A program made the position numbers and the translations under genes. Below, one piece after another: positions 46,587-59,224 of a stretch of DNA of 64,000 nt. This DNA is from Trachythela sp. YZ-2020. Its lineage: Eukaryota; Cnidaria; Anthozoa; Malacalcyonacea; Clavulariidae. The notes beneath the pieces are model-generated. The model was not told the origin of the DNA. It worked only from the letters and a program-made list of their open reading frames with translations, and made no database searches. How positions within the stretch are numbered: position 1 is the stretch's first letter; every line of letters starts with the position of its first letter. The stretch lies in assembly GCA_016169945.1 (NCBI GenBank), contig JADLSH010000388.1, positions 2,080,001 to 2,144,000 on the forward strand, given 5' to 3'.

Positions 46587-47041
46587 TTATAAACGTTGCT
46601 GCAAAGCAGATTTGTAAAATCGTTTACAGATTTCAGTTCTTCTTTCACTTAGTAATTCGAGACTTAGTTCTGCGATTGCTTCCTTATATGATGTTCCTGG
46701 TACGAGGATTTTCAAGGCACGTTTTTGAATCTGTTTAATTTCCTCGTTGTTTGCTAAGGTCAAGGAGAAATGCCAAACCGGGCACGCGTACTCCAATATT
46801 GGCCGAATGAAAGAGCAAAACACTTTGCGCAGATGATTCACCGAAAAACCACTTCGTTTCAAGATGCGTAATATATATAGACGTTTACTGGCTTTCCCGC
46901 ACATATATTCCACATGGATTTTCCAGGATAGGTCAGATGTCAAATAGATTCCAAGTAGTTTAAAACATTTCACAAGTTCGTCAACATCAGGTTTGACTGT
47001 ATGAACAACAAGTTCAATTTCCTCACTTTTATTGTTTTTAC
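46587..47041 (-). pseudogene. LINE reverse-transcriptase C-terminal fragment
   Basis: About 140 residues open on the minus strand: CFKLLGIYLTSDLSWKIHVE, then KRLYILRILKR, FIRPILEYACPVWH and QIQKRALKILV. This is the thumb/C-terminal pattern of non-LTR reverse transcriptases of the CR1/Jockey-like group (LGI.L...L.W..H; S.I.P.LEY.CP.W). The catalytic palm with YxDD, the endonuclease and the 5' part are missing, so it is a dead 3' fragment. It lies between STRA6-like copies A and B. Confidence 0.8.
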
Positions 47042-47830
47042 ATCCACTCTTCTACCCCCATTGCTGAATTTTATTATCAGGAAAGCTTGAATAAGATCAT
47101 TGGGCCTGAACAAACAAGTATAACTATAAGTAGCTAAACTTCAGAATATAGACTGTATATAGGAATAGCAAGCGCGCTTGCGAATGCATGCGCAAGCCTT
47201 GGCACACGCCTCATGGCGTATAATTATAATATAAGCGTCCTGCCTAAGCTTATCAAGAAGTGCGATTTATCGCGCACCTCGATTAAGCTGCAATGCAAAA
47301 TATATTATATAGCAATCCTACACTATGCATATATTTCAATCAAAATATTATACATGCATATTAAGTGACATACATATAATTATTGGTATTCTTACCTATG
47401 CCTATATATGCCTATGTTCTAAATACTTGAACTTGATACTATATACGTTAATAACGTTGCTTTAAATTTTTGTTTCCTTTCTACTTCGCGTCCGCTTCTA
47501 CTGGCGTCTTCCAAATAATTTGCATGAAATTGCGTGGGCTTCGTGCTTTGCGCGACAGTGCAGTGCACAGATTAGTATTAAAGATAACACAAACAAAAAC
47601 AAATATATAAATGAAGATGATTCATCCACAGATGAACAACAAGTTCCATTTCCCCACTTTTATTGTTTTTAATTGTTTTTACATCCACTCTTCCTCCCCC
47701 ATTGCTGAATTGTATTATCAGGAAAGCTTGAATGAGATCATTAAAAATGGGCCTGGACAAACAAGTATAGTTTAACTACATATAGCTAAACTTCAGTATA
47801 TAGACTATATATAGTATAGTGAATGCATGG
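47010..47830. repeat. Direct duplication of a LINE-flanking segment
   Basis: The stretch with AACAACAAGTTC...CTTTTATTGTTTTT and GAAAGCTTGAAT at about 47005-47165 recurs at about 47636-47815 in the same orientation. The 450 bp between the copies is AT-rich with no gene. Confidence 0.6.
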
Positions 47831-48344
47831 CTTATTTTATACTTAGCAACACAACTCGTCACAAGTAAATATTAATGTACTTATACTACTTAACCGTTCG
47901 TCTCCGTATTCTGTGACTTAACTGACCAAAATGGCGGTATTTTTATTAAAATATATCGAAAAATATACAACAAAACAAGGCCTATAAAGTCAACATAAAA
48001 GGCACTTTTACTGCATGTGACTGTGTTAAATCAAGTCTAATCAAAGTGCAGCTTTTTGATAAAAATGGCATGGTTTATCTTTGCTATATGGGTCGCCCCT
48101 CGTCATCAATTATCTTCCTATACAAAAACATGTTCCGTTTTCGCCGAAGACCAAAATATTAGCGTCTGGCTTTTTTCACTGAAAATTTGGTAAAACTACA
48201 CCTAAAATTCGTTGCGCAATGTCCAATCTACAATAACGCACGTCTATCATGCGATGTAACCTTAAAAGAGAATTTTGCGTTGTGTAGTTTAAAGAATAAA
48301 GCTTCAAAAATAAAACATTTTACGTCCAACTTGTTTTTTTTTCT
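47831..48344. other. Gene-free stretch
   Basis: AT-rich sequence with nothing recognised. It marks the end of the duplicated block: none of the 3' exons of copy B (13-19) is present here. Confidence 0.55.
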
Positions 48345-48451
48345 CCTTGATTAGACATCGGTGGTCTCGGCATCGCAAAACGTACCTTGGTCCCAGTAAA
48401 TAGTGCTATAAATATCGAACTTAAAGTAGAAGTATTTCGAATAAAACTAAC

Positions 48452-51400
48452 CGAACAGTGCACGCAACGCAGCAACTATTTCAGACCGTCCAGAATCAGG
48501 TGCTTTTCTAACTAGGTCCAAATAATAACTGAAGAAAAACACAAATGTAATGGAGACCTAAAGGAAAGAATAATGGACACTCGATTGTTAATGCTTTTAT
48601 ACTTTAATTACTTATGTTACTTGCATATTTTAAATTCGCGTGGTACTGTTTTTTTTGTTCAGCCGGCATAAATTTACGCGATTTAATTTCGCGCACCATA
48701 TATCCGATATTTTCTAAACGCAATTAAAAATCCGAGGAGAACGGTAAGCAGTTTCACCATGTAGCTTTAACAACGAATAAAAAATAGTGGCAAATACATT
48801 TCACGTATAATACGTGTGACATAGAATAATCTCAAAAATTTGCTCTAAAATTAGTATTTTGTGTTACAGTGGCAAACGTTTATGCACGCAGATAATTAGC
48901 CTAGTTCTTGGCCTTTCACTTCCGCAATACTTGGCTTCCGGTGAGTGGCTGGAATCGAGAAGACCTAGCACAATTCGCAATTTTTCCCTTCTAGAAACCA
49001 TTTTCGCCCTTCTACGAATAAAACGTAAACAGGTCAAATACACTCAAATTGTAACTTACGGTACAATATAGATGAATCTGCTTTCATTGATATTTAATTT
49101 TTCGAATGCCAATTATGCCATGTCGGAATAGCGTGAAATTAAGCGTTAAGGACTTGCGAAATGTGGCAGCTAGGCCTTGTATCGCGCATCAGTTCTCCCG
49201 TAAATTTCACGCTCGTGTCTGGAAGGCCAGACACTAGGCTACACGCGGATTACTTTCGCGCATGTTACAGAAGCACACGTTAGTTCGCGCGGATAAGTTT
49301 TCGCTCAGTTTTAATTTCGCGTACCTATGGTTAGCCGCGAATTCTAATACAGCGCGAAAAGTATACAACTGTTCATACTTTTCATTCTATAATACATTTC
49401 AATATCTTTTATATTCAAATATCTAAACGGATGACTCACACTGTAAAGTAGAATGCAGCAGATCATGACCACGGAGAGAGTTTGAGTTGAAAACTTAAAA
49501 TCTACAAAAAGTTGCAAGAAAATTCGGAACTCGATTGTGATTTTATAGATAGAGCTATCCTACAGCGGTTAGTGCATGTCATCCTAGATATATAACACTT
49601 ACTTTTATCGGGATTGTATATTTTCCTCAAGTAGAACTCTATTCTTGAATATTGGCGGGAAGTTCTACAAATGAGGCGAAATATTTGATTAGCAGTAACC
49701 AGCTTTCAATCGCTATATTTTCGTCCAAATAACTTATCCATTGACAAGGAAAATAGTCTGGCGTTATACAGAACATAATTGTATCACCTGAGCTCAGAGT
49801 ATTATATATACTGTATAGTAAAGTCAGCACCGTTTAGATTTGTCTTCCTATTTAAAATCCTAGCACTCCATCATCACGATGCACCAATCAGCGCACAGGA
49901 AACACCGCACGTGATCTTTTGTTTCCTTTCTAGTCATTTTATTGCCCATGTTCTTACCTTGAGTTAATGAGGTCCTTCACGTAATCTCTTAACCAAGGTC
50001 TGACCAATTTCACTTGTGGAGAAGAATTTTCATCCTAAATGGACATAAATTATGTTAAAGCCTGTTCACATGATCCTATTTGTCGGACAATACAGCAACG
50101 ACTACACTTTTCGCCAGGTATGAGCCAATAGCCTTACTCTTGTCAGCAAATCCAGTAAAGCACATACGTCAAGAGAAGAATCGGATCCGACAAATCGGAT
50201 CGTGTGAACAGGCCTTACAAAATTCAGATCTATAGACTTAAGAAGAGAGTAAGAGACACAGTACTTACGTCACGAGAAAATAACTTCACTCCGAATATTC
50301 CATAATCCTTAATTTCCCGATAAAGTACAAGTATGAACTTGCCCAGAATAAACAGATGACATAATATTATTGGTATCTCGGAAAATATCCTACCAACATA
50401 TATTCGCCATGTCCTATTACCCTAACAATTGATAAATCAAAATACAGGCTGTCAAACTCTCGATGGTTGTCCACTAGGTCCTTTGCATAATGGCAATATA
50501 CAGTAAATAAAAACAGTGATGGACGGAATGGCATGGAGAACAGTGGGATTTTTAAACAATGCGAAAAACAATGGAATATTCCGATCACTGATCGTGACTG
50601 GATGACAACATTTTTTTTGGTTATGGCAGTCACGTGTTATACAAAGGGCCTACTCCTATAGCATTTGTACGAATCGTTAAATCGTTACAGAGGCTCACCC
50701 ACTTCTTCAATCAAGCTCAGTGAAGAGGGACAAAGATGTAGAATTGGGTGCGATAGGGATGCCAACAGGGTGTACTCGTTCAGTGAATGATCTATGTTAA
50801 TTGGATACTCACTGAAATACGTGGGGATACCGCTGTGAATGGTTTACTATTCGCAGCTGCTCCGCCACTCCTTCAAGTGAGGTTGGGCAACCGATCTGAA
50901 AAGTAGACTGGATAGTGCAAGCTATTGTTCACTGGTGCAGAAAATGAAGTTAAACATTGCTAGACAATACAAATCCGCCATTAGTAAGGGACCAAATATA
51001 CAGTAAAATTGTCTCTATTTCTGTTTAAAACGTGTCTAAAAATACCAGATTACTACACTATTTTAACATATGAAGCATGTTAGTTGGTTCCTTATTAGTA
51101 ATGACTGACATTCGGCTTCACTTTTAACACAATAGATACTAAATCCAGTATTATTTCCAGACCAGTGGGTTGGGCAGTCTCGCTGAAGGGAATATCATGT
51201 GATGGAACAGGCCTTATGACTGCCGAACATCCCATACCTAAACACCCATACTTAATACTTCATTCTCGATACCGATACTCAAACCCAGCAAATGGTGGCA
51301 GCCAAAGCGCCATATTCAGCCTTCAAGTCGGACACATTTGAGTTGCGTCCTTCGCAATTCACCTCTCAGCTGCAAAGGAAGGTGATTAGCATCCACCCCC

Positions 51401-53984
51401 TATCTTTACCTTTAAGTTACATATCGTGTCTTTGATTCGTAATTTAAAGGTACAAATTACTTTAGGAATCATAGGTATGTATTAACGAGTCGTGACGAAT
51501 CGTCTACGTGAATGACCATCCATACGAGTTAAGACAAGCGTATTAAAAGACAAAGATTACCTTAAATAAACTTGGATTACACTTTTGATAATCTGCCGTC
51601 ATGGATACACAAAAACTGCAATGAGAACGCAACATACTTTACAATGCTAAATACAAGTCAAAATAATGAGTGACTGGATGGCATGGAGAACAGTGGAATT
51701 TTCAAAACAATACATGAAAATACAAAATGAAACATTTCGATCATTGAATCGTGACTGGGTGGCAATTGTTATCCATTATAGCAATCACGTGTTTCCTCAT
51801 TAACGTCCAGCTTACATTTAATTACTATAATAATTAGGATTTATATAAATTCAAGCCCACAGTACTCACAAGATTGCTGCATAAGGAAGCCCCATCAATG
51901 CTCCAATAATTCTGTGATATGACATCAAACATGCAAAGTAGGGATAATAAAGGACAGCAGATTCAATTGCAATCCCAATGATAAGAAATGCTAGAGGAAA
52001 GATTAGAAAAATTAGGCACAAGTCTTTCAATCGCAAACACCTCCGGAACAGAAGGTTTTGCCCACATCCCAATACTCTAAACAGAGCTTTCAAAATCATT
52101 TTATGTAAGCGACTGTGTTGAGAAAGTAGGCGGATGAAGGGATCATTTGACTAAAATATGGGATAAGTTATTAAGTTTTGATAACATTACAAGTGTGGTC
52201 ACTCCAGCTTTTTGCTTCATGTAATCAGCAAAGCCTCACGGTAGTGTAAGCCTCAGTAAAGGCCAGTGTTCTTGTTGAAAAGGAATGTGTCATTAAAAGA
52301 CGCTAAAATGACAATGAGTATTAGGGAACAGCAAAGAAATTTCTGACCACACACTGTATTTGTAATTGTAGCCCAATTTGGTTTTTATATAATAGTGTTT
52401 TTGTTATTCTATTACCAATTATTAAGTGTTATAAGTGCAATGAAAAATACAGATTGAAAAGTAAATGAAGAGTAATATTTTATAGAAAGTAGTCGGCTGT
52501 AAACCTCGTAACACCCGCCGGGGCTCTGGCGGTCGCCAGTTTATTTTGAAAGCCCTGTAAAAACAAGTATCATTCATACCACTTTCCCAAGCATTTCTGC
52601 CTTGAGTCCCATAGTTAATGACCAGAAGGACGATTGATCCAGTGGCAGCTCCAAAAACAAACATGATGGCAAGGCGGTCATGATCAATACCAAGGAAATC
52701 TATAGGCCTACACAAACAAATTCTAACCGATTAATGCCCATGATTCTTACCCCTTGACAAGTAAAATCCTCATTAAAAGAATTCAGCGGTATTGTGTTCT
52801 ACGTCGTGATTTTACTCTAATGTCGTATGACTTTACTTGTCAAGGGGAAAGTGCCAGGATTTAACGATTATAATCACATTGTACATGTCTATGTTTAACC
52901 GATTATGTCACATTGTCCTGAACACACTCTTCATATTTACTCATTATAATCCAGGGTGTTAGCTACGCCTGCCTCTTCCCCTTCAACTAAATAGAGACGT
53001 CTGGGTACGAGGCAGTTTAGCCAGTTTGCGATTTCCCGATTTAGATCTGCCAAAATTAAGATTTCGAATTTACGAATTTGTATTTTATGACCAGTTTTTT
53101 TTTATGCTCGCATATTATTTGATATGTAGCTTTGACATGACTTTGATTGAGAGCTGTATATCACCGGGACATTATGGCTAGATTCTATATATTTGGGAGG
53201 TCTGAATTCTGCTTAAAAAGCGCTGTCCGAACGTGCGGAGAATGCCATTTAAAAGATACGACTTTCAGACCCGAGTTGAGACCCTAGTACTTTTTCGGCT
53301 CCCCCTTGACTGAAAATCCTGGCTACGTCACTGCAGAAAACTGTGGGTATTTAATTTGCACGAACTCACACAACAATCCCAGGTCGACCTCCCCAGACAT
53401 CTTTCTTGAAACTTCTTCTTCGTTGTAAAAATGCCAATATGGTAATAATTATTCCCTGCAAGAGATTGTACATTTTTTGGTTATCAAAAATATACAAAGA
53501 TGATAGTGAAACTGTTTTTCTTGGGATAGAGAGGGTAAGGGGGGCAAGGGAAGGAATGCGCCCTACTTTAGTATTTTACTCTGTCTAACACCAGACGATT
53601 TTACTTGTCAGTGCTAGGGTACTGCCAGTAAGTGGGTTAAGCCATTCCCCCATCTTAAATAAGCCCGCCTTCCCACTTCGATAACCCTTCTCCCAATTAT
53701 CCCTAAAAAATAAGCCCAAGAGTGCTAATAAAGGTTTTACAGTATATAATAAATAGTATCAAACAGATAAAATGTAACCTAAAACTTACAGCAGGTATCA
53801 AAAACAGGTGAGGATAATATGTTCGATCCACATCACATGGAACACTGAAAATAAACAGAAGAAATTAGTTTAACTTTGTTTCATTAAAAATGTCACTGCA
53901 TTACTGAAAAGGCTCGGATTGCCAAGTATCACACACTCACCTAGTAGGAGACACCGTGGGAGATACAGTTGCGAAGTAGCTCAT
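48452..53984 (-). pseudogene. STRA6-like copy B, exons 1-12 only
   Basis: Paralog of copy A exons 1-12: 53984-53941, 53844-53790, 53455-53370, 52707-52580, 51990-51870, 51615-51576, 50421-50269, 50034-49958, 49664-49603, 49501-49440, 48764-48720, 48528-48452. The exons stay open with mostly conservative changes (MSYFATVSPTV; YYLDLVRKAPDSGRSEIV in exon 12, nine codons longer than in A). Two defects: the donor after exon 6 has CC where copy A has GT (51574-51575), and exons 13-19, which encode the C-terminal half, are missing before copy A begins. It could be a recent pseudogene, or feed a truncated or read-through transcript. Exon 12 would be in phase with an acceptor-like TTGTTAG just before copy A exon 1. 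Confidence 0.7.
50058..50215. mobile_element. MITE private to copy B, about 158 bp
   Basis: Ends AAGCCTGTTCACATGATCC and GGATCGTGTGAACAGGCCTT are inverted repeats, with TTTGTCGGA/TCCGACAAA inside. It is absent from the equivalent intron of copy A (near 37600). Confidence 0.75.
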
Positions 53985-54529
53985 TGTTAACTAGAGAATG
54001 AAATCTTAAAAAGATATTGAAATTAGTCAGCATGTTTTGCTTCATGGTTTAAGAATAGTTTACATAAACTTGCAACCTGCCATTCCATTAGAGCAGATTG
54101 ATCAAATATGATGGAAATATATTTTGGGCATGTTTGGGTAACAAACATGGTTTGAGTAACAAGGTTTGAGTGAAATAACTGCTAATAGGGCACATTGAGG
54201 TGCACTTCAGCTTCATGTGTGAAGGGTACTGTATATTTTTGAAGAAAAGCCTAAGTGCAGGGGTAAGCAGTTGGAAATATATACCCGGCATTCTACAAGA
54301 ATCGAATTGCTCAATTATATCTTTCAAAATATTTATGCAATTGGTTGACTTTCAAAGAAAGTCAGATTATTGTAGCATTCCAGAAAACATGCACACTTCT
54401 CTCGTGGAGGAAATTGGAAGTTCACCCCCTCTTTCCTTTGGATGTCCTAGTAATTTTTAATACTATCAGAAGTTGATCCCCCCCCCCCATCACCCTTCAG
54501 ACAGCATAAACATTGATAAATATTGGTCA

Positions 54530-56160
54530 ATATTCGAAGCAAATATTCAAAGAACGTGTAAAATAAGCGAGCATTCCACAAATTCTTTATCGCATTTATT
54601 GTTGCAAATATACAATAAGAAATTAAAATAACAAAACTATACAAGGATGAAGGATCAGCCGGTCAGGGGTTTCTACTATTTTCTAATGTCGCATCCTGAA
54701 CTATATTGGTCTATATTACTAAAATTGTATTAAGAAATGAATACCTGAATAATATTCAAATGCATTCATAGACAGCATTTCAATTTTAGTAGTAAGTTAA
54801 GACGCTTCTATGACGCACGTTTGTACGTCCTGTCGATATTGTTTTATGAACGTAAAAGCGTGGATTTATATAAAAAAATAAGCGTGTTTATTTGAAACGT
54901 AAACAAACGTGCATTTTACCTTTGGAGTTGGGCCAGTTGGCGGTTGCTTGCAATTTAGTATAATTATGTATAAGAAAGGAAAAAATATATAATTTACTTA
55001 CTGACTGACTGACTGACTGACTACTGTATTCTATAAATGTCCAAGAAACAGGATGCAATTACACTAATTTCTTCCCTTGAAATAACCCTTCTTAGAAATG
55101 TCTTTACCCTAGTAGAATTTCTATTTTCTTCGTCCTTCGAATGCGTTAACATCGGAGACGGAGCGACGAAGGGCTCTGATAGATATGAATCGAATAATTT
55201 TCCACTTCGCTTATTTTTAATTAGCAAAGGAGCAGGAATTAATTCTCTAAGTATTCTATTGAATTGATATTGATATATCGTTATATTGAATTGATATTTC
55301 GTGTAAAAGTTTTCCGCAAATTATTTATCGCATATTGTTGTAAATATATCATATTAAAATAAAAAGATACAAGGAACAGCCGGTCAGGGCTTTCTACTAT
55401 TTTCTAATGTCGCACTCTGAACTATACTTGTCTATAATTATGACTAAAATTACAGAATTTCAACTGATGATGGCTCTATGGCCACTATGATTGATGGCTC
55501 TTTCTCGATATATGAGCAACCGAAATAGGCGTTACGGATTATTAGGGTTAGGTTGGTGGTTAGGGTTAGTTGCTCGATCATATATCGAGAGAGCGCCTCT
55601 ATGATGCACGTTTGTACGCCCCGTCGATATTGTTTTATAAACGTAAAAGCGAGGATTTATATCAAATATAGCATGTTTTGTTTATCGATTTTACATTGAA
55701 TATTAAATACAATGCCTGATGATCTATTTCATAGCAAAACATGTTCCATTTGATCTCATCTGAGAGCTCGCTCTTGTATATAATATGGGCGGACTAACAA
55801 ACATGTGTAACACACAAACACGCGTGCAAGAACGTTTGCAGCTGCTTGCAATCAGTAGTAAAAAGCGGGAATTTAGTATAATTATGTATAAGAAAGATCA
55901 AAATATATCATTTACTTACTGACTACTTTATTCTATAAATGTCCAAGAAACAGGGTGCAATTTATACACTAATTTCTTCCCTTGAAAATCTCTTCTTAGA
56001 AATGTCTTCAGCCTAGTAGAATTTCTTCGAATGTGTAACACAGGAGACGGAGCGACGAAGGGGCTTTGATAGAAATGAATAATTTTTCACTTCGCTTATC
56101 TTTAATTATAGCAAAAGAAAAAGGAGTTCTATTATAAGCATTCTATTGAATTGATATTGT
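54530..56160. repeat. Repeated upstream blocks of the STRA6-like array
   Basis: The segment with ACAGCCGGTCAGGG...CTACTATTTTCTAATGTCGC occurs near 45183 (A), 54655 and 55377. A second block starting ATGTCCAAGAAACAGG occurs at about 55037-55260 and 55938-56160. A CTGA tetranucleotide repeat lies at 55000-55022. Confidence 0.8.
55496..55597. mobile_element. 102-bp MITE with telomere-like centre, copy 2
   Basis: Same length and ends as 45287-45388, again containing TTAGGGTTAGG at its centre. It sits in the third copy of the duplicated 5' flank, while the second copy near 54805 lacks it. Confidence 0.85.
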
Positions 56161-56719
56161 AAATACTGGACTGGACTAGGTTTGGACTGGACTTTGAACT
56201 GGACTACCTTTAAATTTAACTGTAAGAGTAGAGGGCGGCAAAGGCAGTGTTTGAGAAAATACAACAAATCAAATCGAAAACGTGGCGTGAAAACGGACCA
56301 AGCTCTGTGTGGTCTGTGTGTGGTTTGGATATCGAGAAACAGTGAGAGAAATTATGCCTAATATTTTGTGACTTACATGTTTACTATAACATTTAATACT
56401 TTACCTTTGGACTAGTCCAAATCCTAAGTAGTAGATGAAATACATTATATCAAGGCGGGTTCTATAACGGAATGACCTAAAAATTGACGGGAGTAATTAT
56501 AAAGTAAATATATTTATTATATAAACATAAGTGTTATATAGAGTTTTATGCCACTGAGAAAAATCGTATTTAAACACACGTAAAAAATACGATATTTTTA
56601 CGTGTGAAAATATCATTTTTGCAAGCCAATCAAAAACCTATTACTATTTGTATACTATTTACACATTTGTTTTGAGTTTCTATATGAATTGTCGTTTGTT
56701 TATAAAATAAACAGAATAG
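56161..56719. other. Gene-free stretch
   Basis: Contains a GGACTGGACTA/TTTGGACTGG repeat near 56166-56205 and a small palindrome around ACACGTAAAAATAC...ATTTTTACGTGT at 56577-56608. No gene seen. Confidence 0.5.
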
Positions 56720-56838
56720 TACATGGTTGCTTGGAAATATGGAATTTATTTCTCGTGTTGAAGAGAATATTGCTCACTCGTGAGCAATATTCTCTTCAAC
56801 ACTCGAAATAAATTCCATATTTCCGCGCAACCATGTAA
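56720..56838. mobile_element. Near-perfect palindromic MITE, 119 bp
   Basis: TACATGGTTGC at the left mirrors GCAACCATGTA at the right. The arms continue through GGAATTTATTTCTCG and CTTGCTCAC-type sequence to a centre at CTCACTCGTGAG. Confidence 0.88.
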
Positions 56839-57073
56839 TATTCTCTATATAATAACAAGTATAAAGTCCGACAATGTATTATACTTTATAGCGAATCAAT
56901 TTGATTTTTAGCCATTATTTCTTTCACTATTTCTCTTCAAAAGTTATAGATAAAAATGTTTAAACAATTAAAGACAGCCTGAAAACGCACCATTTTGGTG
57001 TCACAGTTGAAATCAGGTTCCTATATAGCAGACTCCCTTAAAGGGAAGACTTATAATTAAATACCACACTCAC

Positions 57074-57107
57074 CTATAGTGGGAGATACAGTTGTGACGA
57101 TGCTCAT
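57074..57107 (-). pseudogene. Isolated fourth copy of STRA6-like exon 1
   Basis: ATG at 57107, reading MSIVTTVSPTI and ending at a GTGAGT donor (57073). Flanking intron and leader sequence (GAGAATGAAATCTTAAAAAG) match copies A and B. No matching exon 2 follows before copy B exon 1 at 53984. It is an orphan, or possibly an alternative first exon/promoter for downstream copies. Confidence 0.6.
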
Positions 57108-57855
57108 TGCAAATTAGAGAATGAAATCTTAAAAAGAGATAGAAATAAGTTAGCATGTTCTGTTGCTGCATGGTTTAAGAATAGTTTGGGCAACAGAGAG
57201 TAAAATAGCAGTTTACACATTAGGCACATTTGGGTGCACTTTTGGCTTTAACTTTGTTCTGTAATTTTGAATATTTACATTACAATCCTTTATATAATAA
57301 TAATTTGTTTTTGTTATTTCACATCAGCACAAAAATCCCCCTAGAATGTTAATACTTTCCTGAACGACCCATTGATTTATCAAAATTTATGCAAATTTGC
57401 AACATGTTTAAATTGCTGATATACAGTGTACAGTGTATATTGATAATGATATTATTCAAAATTACCACAAACATTGGTTCTCTGCAATCGGCTGGACAGA
57501 GCAAAAGTTTGAAAGCAAATCGATGCTCCACGAGGAATTGAGCCAAACACGGTCTGTTCACCCTTAAATTTGGAAGATTAATTCAAGTTTAAAGTAAAAA
57601 AAATAGAAGAGTTATAATTCAGCTACCTTAATAGTTTTGTTTACTGTCGAAAAAGCGATACTAAATTTGCAGCAGAATTGTCCTTTGTTATTTATTTCTC
57701 CGCGCATTTTTATACCTCCATGTTCTCGATTTATTTACTCTAGATTTTTTTACTCTCGATCACTATTAGTCACAGACAGAGACTGCTTCTTTTTTGGGGC
57801 AGACGCCTACTTCAAATCATTCTGAAAGCACTGGTTATACCCATTGAACTATAAT
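57108..57855. other. Diverged 5' flank and gene-free stretch
   Basis: The first roughly 200 bp resemble the leader and upstream sequence of copies A and B (TAAGAATAGTTT, then TTAGGCACATTTGGGTGCACTT). The remainder has no recognisable feature. Confidence 0.45.
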
Positions 57856-58262
57856 AGACTGGAACGCTAACGCAGGGGGGGAAATTGAAGCCAGCTTAAT
57901 TCAGTTTTTCTGAGTTTTGAGTTGAAATACTTAACGCCGAACATTGGGCTGTATATGAAATTGAAGCTATTAAAAAGTTATATTTGATATAAAAACTTCA
58001 AGACTTTAGGTAAAAGGGAAATACCTAAAACTTTGAGCGAAAATTTGCCGTATTTTACAAAATTGCGGTTGTTTTTGTATTTTTTAAGTATTTCCATTTT
58101 GCCTAAAGTCTTGACGTTTTTATATCAAATAGAACTTTTTAATAGCTTCAATTTCATATACAGCCCAATGTTCGGCGTTAAGTATTTCAACTCAAAACTC
58201 AGAAAAACTAGCTTGGCTTCAACGAATCATAGGACTTGATCATAGGAGTTAGCGTTCCAGTT
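57856..58262. mobile_element. Foldback element, about 407 bp
   Basis: GACTGGAACGCTAACGC at the left mirrors AGTTAGCGTTCCAGTT at the right. Long inner arms pair (CAATTTCATATACAGCCCAA against TTGGGCTGTATATGAAATTG). Non-coding. Confidence 0.8.
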
Positions 58263-58990
58263 TACTTACAGTTCACTGGTTATAACGGTCTATTTTACCA
58301 AAATTATAAGGAAATGAACACACAATATCCAAATGCATTCGACGCATGCATATATTCGCCATTCGGCAAAGGCGCAAAAATATATTACAAACTACGCCTG
58401 AAAAGATAAACTAAATCATTTACTTACGGTATTTGATGTATGTCCAAGACGTTCGTCGATTTTCTTGAAAATCAGTGCCAGACTGCCAGTGTCCAGTTGT
58501 ACACACGATCAAAAGTGCCTTTCATAGAAATGTCTTTTCAGGGTCTTTATGCACTAGTCAATTGAAACCAGGCCCCCCGACAGTATGCGGGGATTTTAAC
58601 ATTTCTCGAGTGTTAATTGCCGGCCCAACCCACTGGCCCAACCCACTGGCCCAACCTCGTACCCAGGGCTTCTGCGCTTGTGGCTCTCAGATGCCATGGG
58701 TACGAAGTTGTTCCCGGCCTAAAAATGTTGTCCATTTGTTAAATTACCCGGCTGACAAGGCCGAACATCTAGATTTCCGAAGTCTAGCTTTCAATCTAGT
58801 CTTCTTACGCAGTAAAATCCGTCAAACAATTCTTTGTTACAAGATATATATTTTTCTGAAGCTACGCCGGCCGCCGTATTTCCCACAAAACGCTTGACAA
58901 ACTAAAACTGGCAACATGTTATCTTTCAATAGCATTACATGACGTCTCTTGCGCCGCACCCATGCCGAACTGAATTCCACGCATGCAAAA
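58263..58990. other. Gene-free stretch
   Basis: Contains CCCAACCCACTGG repeated in tandem near 58625 and an inverted CGTACCCAGGGC/CCATGGGTACG pair near 58660-58700. The 140-codon frame here has no domain and no splice context. Confidence 0.45.
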
Positions 58991-59224
58991 TAGAGGTGTT
59001 GCACCATCACGTGACTAAATTCTAAAATCTTTAACGTGCAACCTATAAAGCTGGCTGTTAAACATGTTTTGTATGTCATTATGACAAGTATTCATAACAA
59101 ATTTCAAGTCGATACAATTATGCCCTCGCGAGTTAAAAAGGTTTAAATAATTCGTATTGCTGACGTCAGCATTATTTTCAAATGCCGTTAAAAACTTAGG
59201 TTAGCTTTTCAAATCAATATATAG

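Larger units (their letters stand above)
48345..55745. repeat. Segmental duplication A/B, right copy
   Basis: Partner of 36270-45530. The block is shorter because the 2.27-kb hAT-like element, a MITE, a SINE and a roughly 165-bp GC-rich segment (A, about 42773-42935) are absent. Confidence 0.9.

Noticed and set aside
58475..58897. 140-codon plus-strand frame
   Set aside because: No domain, contains tandem and inverted repeat sequence, and has no splice-site or homology support.
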